Origin: Pochonia chlamydosporia 170
Taxonomy: Eukaryota > Ascomycota > Sordariomycetes > Hypocreales > Clavicipitaceae
NCBI RefSeq assembly: GCF_001653235.2
Contig: NC_035790.1
Coordinates: 8,432,001 to 8,496,000 of the forward strand
Reading direction: 5' to 3'
Length of the DNA: 64,000 nucleotides
Within the stretch, counting starts at the first letter, position 1, and each line of letters begins with the position of its first letter. Shown here one piece after another: positions 33,934-45,140 of this stretch. The position numbers and the translations under genes were made by a program. Below the pieces are notes generated by a model, which saw nothing but the letters and a program-made list of their open reading frames with translations, ran no database searches and was not told the origin of the DNA.

Positions 33934-35263
33934 TTTTTGTGACAGAGGGTATGTCACAGTGAATAGTCGCGAGACAAAGCTCCGAATTCACAGGGCTGCG
34001 AAAAGTTCGATGTGGTGATTAACAAGAAGAGCTCTCGCTGAACAAGAGCAAGACCCTCGCGGTGAACAACAATGCCGTCTTTGTGTTTCCCCAGTTGAAC
34101 AGCTTGCAGGCCGGTGGGCAAGGCAAGTATGGACGAATGGTCCAGTTTGAGTCTGAGCTGCTAGAAGCGAAATAATTATGTCAAGATTAATAAACAAACG
34201 CTCAGTTCAAATGTTTTCCCTCGTTATCTGTATCTGATCATGGCAACGTTTGCCAAACGAGCAAGACAAGACAAGGCACGAGTTGGGTATAGAAACAGAC
34301 GATGACAAAACCGTGAATAATACGTGACGACAGCCTTACGCTCCTTGCAATTCCGAAAATAGGCGGCCAAAGAAAGCAGGCAAGCAAGCAAAAGCACTTT
34401 GACGTTTTTTTCGGTCCTTTGCATGTGTGACGGATGCGCAACCCAACCCAAGGGGCCCAAGGCACGTATTATAAACTTTTCGTTACACAACCCAAGTCAA
34501 GCAACACGGCCAGGCACACGGATCTGAACTGGCAAAATGTGAGAAGGGACCCCGTTCCTCTGCTCGCCCCAAAAAAATGTTTTGGCTGAGCCTGAACCTG
34601 AGCCTAGCGCTGTCTAGGGAATTTTTTTAGACAAACTTCAGGAAGCACGTTCGTTGACTTGGATTTTTTTTTTTGTTTGTTAGCGCGTTCGTGTTGGCCC
34701 GGAACCTTGAAGAAAAAAAGGTGGCTCAAGACATGTGTTTTTTGTGTGCTTGAAACAAGGGGAGTAAAATTGTTGGACGTGTATGCCCTCGTGATATTTT
34801 TATTTTATTTCTCGTTTCCTTCTTTTCGTCATCTACTTCTCCTTTTTACTTGTTTATTTTGTCGTTCCACTACCCCTTGGATGGGTTGTTTATATGTACA
34901 TGATTTCTATCACTTCGATCTATCCAATGCCATGGCCGAGGTGAGGATCGGGGAGGACGTCGATTTCGCTGAGCAGGGGTTTTGATGCATTGGATTCGGT
35001 GTGGGGAGTGAAGAAAGATGCAACGCCACTACAGCTACCCTTGTTGGCGGAAGCCTCAATTGATGCTGGGCCACGAGCTCTAGACTTTGGTCTTGAATGT
35101 ATTTCTGAATAACGTGTTTGCCATCTGGTCCAATGGAAGTGCGTCCCGGCGATCATAGATGAAGAGAGTCAGTCACATCAGTCCCAATGCTCAGGTACGC
35201 AAGGGTTGGTTCCAGTCCGGCGGGTTCATGTCCAAGCACAAAGTACACTGGGTACAAGGCATG

Positions 35264-35280
35264 GCATAGCATAGCATAGC
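35264..35280. repeat. (GCATA)n pentamer repeat
   Basis: Three GCATA units plus a partial one, read directly, in intergenic DNA. Confidence 0.9.
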
Positions 35281-35522
35281 AAGGAAAGCACAGCTTTGTA
35301 TTTTGAATGTGATGACATGTTCAGTAATCACACGCCCCCTTCCCTCTCCCCCTGTCCCTTGAAAAGGCAATCAACACTCTGGGATCTGAGTTGCACTGAG
35401 ACCACCATCGACCTGTCATCTTGCCCGGACCTATCCCGAAGAAACTTGCATCAAAGGGGCCATGTCTTACCTCGCAGGGATGGGAGAGTGGAGGCTGAAC
35501 AATGGATTGCCGTGCCTGAGCA

Positions 35523-35546
35523 GACATGACATGACATGACATGACA
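35523..35546. repeat. (ACATG)n pentamer repeat
   Basis: Four perfect ACATG units followed by a partial unit, read directly, in intergenic DNA. Confidence 0.9.
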
Positions 35547-35800
35547 TTCCTGGCGAGAAACGTCCAAACTCGCTCTTTTCTCATCTACGGTAATATATGG
35601 ACCTATCATTCTTGGTGAGTCGAGGGAGGGAAATACATGCAGTCGGCAGTGGCCCTTGTCCACCTATTTTGTTCTATACTTTTTATTTTCCCCCCCGAAG
35701 TACGGCACGGTATACTGGCCCGAGAGAAAACTGGACTGCGTAAAGAGAAAACGTCGCTTGATGACCCTCATACGGTGCTGCTTGCGAATACATGCTCGAC

Positions 35801-35822
35801 TTTTTTTTTTTTTTTTTTTTTT
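35801..35822. repeat. T22 homopolymer
   Basis: An uninterrupted run of 22 T on the plus strand. Length is prone to sequencing and replication error. Poly(dA:dT) tracts of this size exclude nucleosomes in fungi. Confidence 0.9.
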
Positions 35823-36435
35823 CGTCTTCACTTGTTTTTGTTTGCTTCTGTTGGCTGTGGCGCTGTGAGCTTGCTGCGAAATGTTGAGGAGTTGGGCACG
35901 ACACTTTCCGGGAGGCAAACCAACCACGATAGTTGCAGAGGTCTTTGGCCCATGACAGGACGAACCAGGATCCGTAGTGCATATCCTCGCACAGCTCAGC
36001 TCCATGTATTCTGTAATGCTGACCCAATTGCTATCAATACAGTATTACTTACGTGTCATGTCTTCATCCAACCTCGCCACATTAGACAAGGTATACTACA
36101 ATAAGTAGGCGGTCGAACCCGACAGTCATGAACAATGATGGCTGGTTATTTGACATCGTTGTCCGTGTGCTTCTTGGCTTCGTCCAGCTCCAATCCGCTG
36201 GTGCCCCAGCACGTTGGTTCCGTGGCGTACACTAATAAACTGGCGGTTTGGCTGTCCAGGGGTCTGTCTAACCTGACTTTTACCAAAGCGTAGTCCGCCC
36301 AGGGGTTTTGGGGCCAAGACTAGAGAAACCGAATGCCGTAGAATCCCATTGCAGCTGGAGGCGACAGGGGCTGACCGTCCGATTGGTTTCGCTGGATTTA
36401 CCTTACTGGGGATATGAGACACCAGGATTGGAGTT

Positions 36436-36454
36436 GTGGTGTGGTGTGGTGTGG
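36436..36454. repeat. (GTGGT)n pentamer repeat
   Basis: Three to four GTGGT units, read directly, in intergenic DNA. Confidence 0.9.
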
Positions 36455-36583
36455 CTGTACCTCTTTTTGACAGAGTGTTTGCTCGACAATTTGCTTTTGA
36501 CGGAGGCGATGAGCATCGTCATTGATTAGGTCATTTTGGACTTCCAATTACGCAAACAAGAGCTTTCAAGGGGGTGGGAAGGA

Positions 36584-36611
36584 AAAGAAGAAGAAGAATA
36601 AGAAGAAGAGG
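36584..36611. repeat. (GAA)n-rich purine tract
   Basis: An imperfect run of GAA/AAG triplets with one interruption (GAATAA), all purine on the plus strand except a single T. Confidence 0.9.
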
Positions 36612-38762
36612 AGCCGTCGAAGGGTCTCAACTTGCGCACTTCTACCATGTGACTACAGAGTACTCAGTACAGTGCCACAGTAAACAAATCGTGCGTATTA
36701 CATGCATTTCCATCCCCCAAGCGTCGAATAGATCTACCCATTGATACATTCTTGCCCTGAGATGGACAGAGAAATGCAAGGAGATATGGCTGTCTGTCGG
36801 CTCACAAGGAGAAAGTTCCGACTTCTGCGTCAATCACACAGCCTGCGTGACGACAGTCCCAGCTCCCTGGGTCTGGATTTTGCGTCCAATTCCTTCCAAT
36901 CAGGCCACCACCGCATGCCATCTCGATCAATGTCTTGCCCACATCTACAAGGTTGCAAGGCTACACTCTTGTTCGGGGGTAGCGTTCTCCATGTCTCGCC
37001 GTGGCCGGTCTCGCCTAGTCGAGAAGACTTGTGTATTGAAGTCATTGGGCTTTGCTTGGAAGGAGTATGCAGCTGAACTGAACTGAGCTGGTGTGCTAAA
37101 TTTGGCATTGACTTGCCTCGACTGATGCATCTTTGTAATATTCCCATTGCCGTCAGTTGTAAATAGATTCATGTTGCAATGGCGGTGAGCAGTGATTGTC
37201 TTGTAGGAAATACTTGGAACAATTCCGGTAATGTGGAATACCCATCAAGGCGAGACATTTGTGACATGCCAGTCCCTGGTGGACAGATCGAGATGCTCAT
37301 GTGAGTCGACGGCTAATTTGGTGCTTTCTGGAAGGTTTGGCACTGTTTCCGGTAATTCCACCCTCAATGTCCAGGTCTTTGTGGGCAAATACATGGGCTC
37401 GAATATCCAGGATGCGGTTTGAATTGTGGTGTTGCTAAACGAAATCACGTCAATTATACGGGTAATTCAGTTTTGTCGACGACAGTTCATCTCATGCAGT
37501 ACACCCCCATATGCAAAGCAAGAGCTTGCTTTTGTAGGGCTGCAATCGGCAGACACTCGGAGTCATGTCGACACCAGATCAAGCGGGTGCAGAACTCCAT
37601 ACTTGACAGCTTGCCCCTGCATCATCTTACACATGGTGACGAATGGTTTCGTGCCGTAGAACACTGACGGGGCTCAAGGTTTGCTTTTTCAGCCTCCTGT
37701 TGGCGCAAGTTCACACGTCAGCAGTCATGCCAAAGTAAAGCAAGAAAATTGCTGACTCTGGCTGAAGATCGTCACAAACATAATCGTGGCAAGTAGAGAT
37801 GCGACTTGTTTTCTTCGGACGATCATCCACAGTTGTGAATGTACGGCAAGACAATTGCCACAGATGAATGTTTCTGTCTGAGAATGCAGCATTACATGTT
37901 GATAGATGATATCCGAGATGGTGATCAAAGGGAAAAAACGTGTAGCATCTGATAAATTGATTGTTGAGATAGGTCTAGGGTAGGTTAACTGGCCTTTTGG
38001 ACTCGGAGTTTTTGAATGCATTCCTTCAAACAGTCAGCTATCTTCTCAATATCAACCCAATCAATGTTGAACTGTATGTCATACACCATGATTTCTGCTG
38101 GACACGACTTAGTTTGGTCAAGGCCGTTGACAACCGCTGCGGGGAGTGGAGAGCTTCAGTCAGGGTCCATCAATCCAACATATGCCTGACTTCTTTTCGA
38201 GATTCGGCGTCTGTTTTGGTAGAATCGACAAATGAGATGGTGCATGCTCTGCTTGCGTGACTAACGGAAATGCTGCGGTGTGGAAGGTGCTGAGTGAATA
38301 CCGGGTATTGTACCCTGATCGTGCATCGCGGAGTGGCATGTCAAGTTCATCCGTCTGGGAGGAGAAACTGCAATGAAGTGAGGTCAGTTAGTTCAGGTAT
38401 CCTTGGGTTGAAGTGTTCCCCCAATCATTAAGTTAATTGATACTTGCTGTGAATGGCAGAAATCGGAGTCATCTTGAAGAAAATAATTCGTCACCAAAGA
38501 CCCCGTCTGTGCCCTTGCCCCTGGCTGGGTTAAAAATGTCCGTCGGTGGATCTCGTGGATCTCGTGGATCGACTCCGTCCGTATCTCATCTGGCATTCGG
38601 CCAACCGACGAGAACATGGAATTCTCGGGACAAACCACGTCATGCGCTGAGGTCGGCATACTTTGTGAGTGAAGCAATACTCACGGCCAACTAAACCTGA
38701 ACAGACCGGCCGGCCAGCCAGCCAAACCCTCGTCGTGATTGCTGACCATTCATCCATCCGTC

Positions 38763-39362
38763 ATGCTGCGATTGAGTGCGTCCCCTCGATCTCGAAGGGC
38801 TTCATGTTTGCTGCCGCTGCTGCCAAGGGCCAATTCATCAATTCCCCGACAAATAAACAAACGAAATGGACATACCTCGAGCCGCTTCAATAGCTGCAAC
38901 TGCAGCAATGCAAAGCGACCTTCTTCTTCACGTCAATGGTTCACGATAATGAGGAAGAGCCCCACCACTTTCTCTTCCACTTCGACGTCGGCTTCCACTT
39001 TGACTTCCAACTCCATCCGTGTCCATGGCTCCTTCTCCATTTGCGTTGATGCCGCTGCTACCCCTCCATGTCCCCCTCCTTCTGCTCCTTCTGGTCCTCC
39101 TCCTCCCTCTTCCCCTCCACTAACAGCTTTGCGTCAGCCTGCAGCATCCCCAGCCATAATACGCCATTCCCGTCGCCGTTTTCTTCACACTTCCTCCCAT
39201 TCTTTTTTGGCTGCTGCTTCTTTTCCTTCAACAAAGTTCGAGATACCCTGGGGACCTGGCGCTCTCCTCGGAACTGGCACTTCACATCCCACCCAACGGC
39301 TGACCCCTCCATCGTCATCGTCTTTACTACATCGCCAAGCTCGTCGCTTTGCAAACACAACC
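38763..39362 (+). other. In-frame upstream extension of the Xaa-Pro aminopeptidase frame
   Basis: The frame of the aminopeptidase stays open for about 200 codons upstream of its conserved start, with in-frame ATGs at 38763 and 38949. The encoded stretch is Ser/Pro/Thr-rich with Arg clusters ([28 protein letters not shown] just before the conserved Met). It could supply a mitochondrial presequence for a longer isoform, or be only a C/T-rich leader in which stop codons are rare. Another frame over 39068-39517 is also open, which weakens the coding case. Confidence 0.35.
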
Positions 39363-41031
39363 ATGGCTGTCAAGGACTTCGAAACCGTCCTCAAGGCCAA
39401 ATACCCCGGCAAGGCGCATGCCAAGCGCGTTGTCGACCTCATCCGCAAGACGAAGCCCGATGCAAATGGCGTCATCTACCTCGAGGGTCGCATGACCAAG
39501 CTGCTGGAGGACAATGATTCTCCCGAGCACTTCAGGTTCGTCACTGGCTACCTCGCTTCTCTTGGACCTTACAATGCACTTGACTCGAATTTCTCGAACA
39601 TATTGCTCTAATATAACCAATCTAGACAACGCCGATACTTCTACTACCTCACCGGCTGCAACCTCGCCGACTGCACCTTTGCCTACGACATACAGGCTTC
39701 CAAGTCAATCCTCTTCATCCCTCCAATCGACCCTGATGATGTCATCTGGTCTGGTCTCCCTCTCAGTATTGACACTGCACTGAGCCGTTACGATGTCGAC
39801 GAGGTCAAATTCACCACCGACGTCAACGCGACCCTCTCCCAGCTTGCCAAGCAGAGTCCCGATTCGACCGTCTTTGCCATTGCCAACCAAGTCTCCGATA
39901 ATGTCACCTTCCTCGACTTTGGAAACAAGGATTTCGAGACTGTCAAGAATGCCATTGAAGTCTCCCGCGTTGTCAAGGACGAATTTGAAGTCGCCATGAT
40001 CCACAAGGCCAACCACATCTCCAGCCTGGCACACAAGGCCGTCATTGAGCGTTCCAAGACGGCCGCTACCGAGCAGGAACTATATGCTACCTTTTTGGAG
40101 CGATGCGTCTCGCACGCTGCTCCTGAGATGGCTTACCACCCCATCATGGCTGCTGGAAAGGCCGCTGCCACACTTCACTATGTCGACAACAATGCTCCCC
40201 TTAGCGGCAAGCAAAATTTGCTGATTGATGCTGGTTGCGAGTGGAACAATTATGCCTCAGATATTGTAAGGCTCGCGGCCAACTGAGTTGGCACACACGT
40301 CTTTCTGGCTCCAATGGACTAACATAAGTTACTTTTAGACAAGAACCTTTCCTCTGACTGGCAAATTCACCAAGGAATCCAGAGACATCTACGATATTGT
40401 CCTGAGAATGCAGAAGGAATGTACAGAACTCATCAAGGGGGGCATGCTCTGGGACGACCTGCACCTCCATGCTCACAAGGTTGCCATTGATGGACTTCTT
40501 TCCCTCGGCATTCTCAAGGGAGACGCCAAAGAGATTCTCGACGCCCGCACAAGCGCTGCCTTCTTCCCCCACGGTCTCGGACATCACCTGGGCATGGACA
40601 CCCATGACACTGGCGGCAACCCGAACCCCAACGACAAAGACAAGATGTTCCGCTACCTGAGACTGCGTGGTCATGTCCCCGCTGGTGCCGTCGTCACTGT
40701 CGAGCCTGGCGTAAGTAACTACGACTTCCGCCCGGCGTTTCGGTTGGCGTCTCTTTGCTAACATGACGGACAGATTTACTTTTGCGACTTCATCATCAAG
40801 CCATATCTTGAAGACTCTGTGCACAGCAAGTACATTGACGCAGCCGTACTTGAGAAGTACTGGGACGTCGGTGGTGTTCGGTAAGTTTGCTGTTATTTCA
40901 ACAATCTGAGAGGCGGTTTCACTAACCAAAATAGAATCGAGGACAACATTTATGTCACGGAAAACGGCTATGAAAACTTGACCACGGCTATTAAAGAAGT
41001 GAGCGATGTTGAGGCCGTGTCGGCCAAATAA
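39363..41031 (+). CDS. pepP: Xaa-Pro aminopeptidase, PEPP type, M24B family (5 exons)
   Basis: Exons are 39363-39535, 39626-40265, 40339-40710, 40774-40880 and 40935-41031; introns are 54-90 nt and joins restore conserved motifs. The product is 462 residues, the usual fungal length, starting [17 protein letters not shown]. The enzyme removes an N-terminal residue preceding proline, using two Mn ions. Residues about 1-170 are the N-terminal aminopeptidase-P domain ([20 protein letters not shown]). The pita-bread catalytic domain has all five expected metal ligands: Asp259 and Asp270 ([12 protein letters not shown]), His353 ([13 protein letters not shown]), Glu393 (VEPGIYF) and Glu433 (RIEDNIYVT). 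The exon joins at IT (271/272) and GI (395/396) fall inside these motifs, which supports the splice model. It is probably cytosolic; a longer form with an N-terminal extension is possible from the open frame upstream. Confidence 0.94.
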
Positions 41032-41823
41032 AATGTGCTATAATTGGGTAAAACTAGGTCGCAGATAGTCATAATCGACGACACCATTCGACTGCGAGAA
41101 TATTTTCTATTTTCCAAGCAGTTTATGCTTCTTCTCATCCGGACCAGCCCGTGTGGTGAGTAAGCGTAGGGTGCATTGAGAAAGCGTGCTTTGTACTGTC
41201 GTGACCTGAACTTTGTGCTTTTAGGCACGAGTGAACCTGCAACGGCCAACAACCGTTTTCCGAAGTCAATGGCGTGCTTCAAAAATACATGTACGCAATG
41301 TATGCTGCATTTTGAATGGTGCGAGTGACGTGGAATTAAAGGAATTGAAAGAGATGGCCTGAGACTGGTTACGCGAGGTGGCGAACTTCCCAACACTGGG
41401 GACGAGACAAGCTGAGACTCTTCACAACCATGGACACCTATCCGTGCACCTTGAAGCAAAAGGAGGCATCAAAAGCGCATTCATTGATGAAAAAGCGATG
41501 ATGCGCCCATCGCCCATTCTCCTTTGACATGGCCATGCACTCAAAACTGGAACAAACAAAAAAAAAAAAGAGAGAGTCTTGTCTCGAAGCCTGGCCTGTA
41601 GCGAAATGAGCCAAGAAGCCCCCTCCTGTCCCCTTTCTTCCAGTCCCTCACTTCACTTGATCCTCATTCCAAAGCGTCAAACGAAACAAACATCAAACAA
41701 GTGCATTTATTCCCCTGCATTTATCAGTCGATTCGAGCCAGCGAAATGTTTTCATCTTTTTTGGTAGTCTAGGATTTGTTCTCTTCTTTTTTTTTCGTGT
41801 TACCCGCCACGTCAACGTCAACG
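41032..41823. other. Intergenic region, pepP to the flavokinase-like gene
   Basis: About 790 bp holding the pepP 3' UTR and the promoter of the next gene. An A-rich run (about 41560-41570) and a T-rich run just before the start codon are seen; no gene. Confidence 0.6.
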
Positions 41824-43644
41824 ATGGAGGATGTTCGAGGATGGAACGCTGGTCGCCGTCCGCAAACAAGTCGCGCTGACACCCTTCACATCCAATCTAC
41901 GGCTTGGCCATCATCACAATCGCAATCGCCTCGCTCGCCACTCCGTCCCAGTAGATCTGTGACAAATTTACGATCACCTACGATAGACCATCCACCTGTG
42001 CCGCCTCTACCTGTCGAAACCTACACCCAGGACCTGGATCTGCTTCCACCACCGCCTCCTTATGAGGTCCGAAGGGTCCGCAGCTCATCTGCCCTCTCAG
42101 TCGCGTCGCCATCCGTCACCACAAGCACAGAGCAAGAAGCCTCATCGTCGAAATGGAAGACTTTTTGCGAAGAAGCTCAATTCAAGGCTAGTGGACTCAT
42201 TGGAAAAGCTGTCGAGTCAAATAAACACTATAGTGTTATCCGTCACTCATCTTGGTTGGTCTGGTACCAGGGGCCGCAGACGTCAGTGACACTCACCATC
42301 CTGTCGGACCGACCCCTGCCACCCAACAGGACGGTATGGCTGCAGAAAAAGGGTCACTCTGGAAACATGGGCATGGCGCTCAAGGCAATGGTCAATTCTG
42401 GGGATGGTCTAGTCGACGTGACGCCGGTGCAGGAAGCGCAGGTCCAGCAGATTCCTGCAACTAAAGAACGCAACATACAGCGGGATATTGACAACTTCAT
42501 AGCAAAAGCATCAAAGGGGAAGAAGCACATCCCTAGGGAGACACATATGATTCGTATTCCTGCCTCAGCAACCGATGGGTATTATCGACTGGTCGTGCGT
42601 GGTGGAAAAGACGACAAGAACAAGAGCATTCTGTGTGAATGCACTGTTTTCCGGATAGCAAGTTCATCTGCGGATCCAGCCGTTGTCCGCGGCGCCAGTC
42701 TCAAGACTTTGCCTTTGGAAATGGGTATCAGCATTGGCACAACTATTGCGCGACAGGTTGCCAAGAAGTACACTGGCGTTGCCGGGGCGGTGGTGACAAA
42801 CAGGGCTGGCAAGATTGTCGCTAAGCAATCCGTCAAGAAGGCCACCACGGTGGCTCTCAAGGGTTATCACGGTGTCGGAGGGCCAGGACTCCAAGACGCC
42901 GTGCAGGAAAGTTGGAGGCGTCAGAGGGCAGCTGGCCCAGTTCTAGTCGGTGAATATACCACGGAAGAGGTGGTCACCGTTATCGGGGCCGACGACGGAC
43001 CTGTTTCCCCTTTCCCCAAACAATTCAAAGGCAGGATAGTGCGAGGCGCGGGACGGTCTGCCACGGAACTTGGTTTTCCAACAGCCAGCTTGGCCGATGT
43101 CCCGGGTGACGTCAAAGTAAATCTGCCAGGAGTATTTGCGGCATGGGTAATGATTCTCCCAGGCAAGAAGAATGTGCCTGACGGTCTATCGCCAGATTGG
43201 CATCCAGCCATTGTGACTATCGCACCTCGTCGTGGCGCTGCTCCTACTGTTGCCATGGAAAACGAAGTGTCTGTCCACATCCTCAACGACTTTGGCAACG
43301 TTTACTTCTTCGAAAGCAGACTCAGCGTTCTTCTAATGGGATGGCTGCATGCTCCCATGGCGTTGACTTCTTCCGCCACCGACGTCCTCTATCAGCATGA
43401 AATGGATATCAACACCACGATGGCGAGCTTAGACCGAGAGAACTGGCAGCCCGAGGGGACGATTGAGCGCATGAGGACATTGAAGAGCGGGAGAAGCTTT
43501 TCAGAGCGTTTAGACAGCGCGACGAGTAAGGTGATTCAACGTGTGGACACGATCCCTTTGCACCTGGTGGGCATGAGAAGCGAGTCGGAGACCCTGCGAG
43601 ATCAGAGCTATGGAATTGGTGGCCTATGGATCAAGAGAGATTGA
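41824..43644 (+). CDS. 606-aa protein with a degenerate flavokinase-like domain
   Basis: One exon from the ATG at 41824 (ACGATGG context); the open frame extends 16 codons further but without an ATG. Residues 1-110 are Ser/Pro-rich and probably disordered. Residues about 110-300 look like a beta-rich domain (WLVWYQGPQTSVTLTIL; YRLVVRGGKDD), followed by a Gly/Ala/Lys-rich segment (about 305-360). Residues about 400-520 resemble riboflavin kinase: GRIVRGAGRSATELGFPTAS recalls the GxVxxGxGRGSKxLGxPTAN box, and SVHILNDF...SVLLMGWLHAPM recalls ETHIMHTF...NVAIVGYLRPE. The PTAN Asn appears to be Ser and the catalytic Glu also Ser, so kinase activity is unlikely. I recall such fungal proteins being labelled as LipA/NB-ARC-like, for which I see no support here. 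Function unknown. Confidence 0.72.
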   Translation: MEDVRGWNAGRRPQTSRADTLHIQSTAWPSSQSQSPRSPLRPSRSVTNLRSPTIDHPPVPPLPVETYTQDLDLLPPPPPYEVRRVRSSSALSVASPSVTTSTEQEASSSKWKTFCEEAQFKASGLIGKAVESNKHYSVIRHSSWLVWYQGPQTSVTLTILSDRPLPPNRTVWLQKKGHSGNMGMALKAMVNSGDGLVDVTPVQEAQVQQIPATKERNIQRDIDNFIAKASKGKKHIPRETHMIRIPASATDGYYRLVVRGGKDDKNKSILCECTVFRIASSSADPAVVRGASLKTLPLEMGISIGTTIARQVAKKYTGVAGAVVTNRAGKIVAKQSVKKATTVALKGYHGVGGPGLQDAVQESWRRQRAAGPVLVGEYTTEEVVTVIGADDGPVSPFPKQFKGRIVRGAGRSATELGFPTASLADVPGDVKVNLPGVFAAWVMILPGKKNVPDGLSPDWHPAIVTIAPRRGAAPTVAMENEVSVHILNDFGNVYFFESRLSVLLMGWLHAPMALTSSATDVLYQHEMDINTTMASLDRENWQPEGTIERMRTLKSGRSFSERLDSATSKVIQRVDTIPLHLVGMRSESETLRDQSYGIGGLWIKRD

Positions 43645-45140
43645 CTTGCACCCAGTTAGTCAGTACCAAAGAAGCGTGAAAAGACCAGGCTCGTGTTATA
43701 GAGTTCCACCTCAGCCTCCATCCGTATTGTAAGAAAGCAAAAGTTTAAAAAAAACACTCCAAAAAAACGATACCTGCCGCGTCACGCCCCGCACAACAAT
43801 CATCAAATTTCTGGCCAAAGCATCTCCATACTTTGTGTAAAACACTCCCTTGACCTCAAAACTACCCTAATACGAATACGTTCACATGATGACCTTGTTA
43901 CCTTACCCAGTTTGCCGGTCTCGCAAGGCGCCACCCATACTTCAGTATCCACATCCACTCACTTGCTTCGGTAGTCGGGCAGCGAAACGCATGGCACTTC
44001 AATGTTCCCACCCACCCCAGCATCAATACTTTCTATAGTCTAAATTACCTGCATCATGCACAGTATCAAACACTCCTGCGATTGCGAAGCTGCTCGGCTA
44101 ACGTGCGAGCCATCTGGGGTAAGCTACATGTAGGTAAGCTCCCAGTTTGCTGACCGACAACAAAGCGTGGCGTCGTCACCGCTCTTTCAATCAAAAAGCT
44201 AGCTCCCACTGTTTCACTTTCGATCTCGTCACGCACCCCCTCCTCCCCCCCGTGACGAGACGGCGATGCGGGGATCGGACTTGGTTTGACATCCTTGCAT
44301 GCAAGATGATCAATACTTTTGCTTTTTCTTACTGCATCGGGAAATTTTGATAATGGTCCAAGTGTTCCCAAGTGTTGGTTGTTGGTATGGTGTCACCGCG
44401 TCAAGCACTCCTCCTCCTCTGTCACACTCATCAGACTCTGCCTCAGATGACAGTCAACAAGTCAATACCATCACCATCACAGCATTCTTAGAATCTCAAC
44501 CTTGAAAAAAAACGTTCAGACTTCTGCCATCAGCTTCTCTTTGCTTTTTAACGCCCTAATTCGCGTCCTATCAAATCATTCCAATTAATCTGCTATATGT
44601 CGTGCGCCTCGTAAAAGAACATGTCGCTTCATCTCCGATGCCTTGCTATCCCAAAGTTTGATCCAGTATGCACAATGCGCTGGCCCATCCCAATCCCGCC
44701 AAAACAAGAATCCCCAAAGTGAAAATGAAAGCAGTCATTACAAACTTGGCGCCCTATGCCCAGGTCAGGTCGTAAACGCATGGTGGCCGTGACAATGAAG
44801 CAGACACACGTTAAAAACCAAAAAAAGAAAGCAAAACAAAGCCCAATTTCGTCCGAGCTCCTGAGCTAAAAAGCTCCTCATGCCAATGCTCTGTATCCAG
44901 GGACATCGCAATGTTCCAAAACAACCAAAATGACCTGCTCCCAAAACGCCAAACTAGCCAATCCGAATCAAATTCGAAAATAAAATTCTCAAAATCCCAG
45001 ACGAGAAACACTGCACTTGCGGCAACCAACCGCCCGCTGGCCGTAGTTTGCATGTATGCAACATACATGCAAAACAAAGAAACAAGAATAGGTACAACCA
45101 CCAACGTCTTTACGACATCGGAGCACACCCCGTCACTCTT
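43645..45140. other. Convergent intergenic region
   Basis: About 1.5 kb between two convergent genes. Open frames are short and without motifs. No repeats or RNA genes were recognised. Confidence 0.5.

Larger units (their letters stand above)
33934..38762. other. Gene-poor region with a cluster of simple repeats
   Basis: No gene is supported. Open frames at 34659-34985 and 35637-36104 are driven by T-rich sequence. Between 35.2 and 36.6 kb lie five different simple-sequence tracts (listed separately). The stretch just before 38763 is the likely upstream region of the aminopeptidase gene, including a GTGGATCTC direct repeat at about 38546-38570. Confidence 0.5.

Noticed and set aside
36105..36125. 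T-loop-like GGTCGAACCCGAC as a tRNA gene
   Set aside because: No acceptor stem, D-arm or anticodon stem could be paired around it. The same holds for GGTTCGAGCC near 18792.
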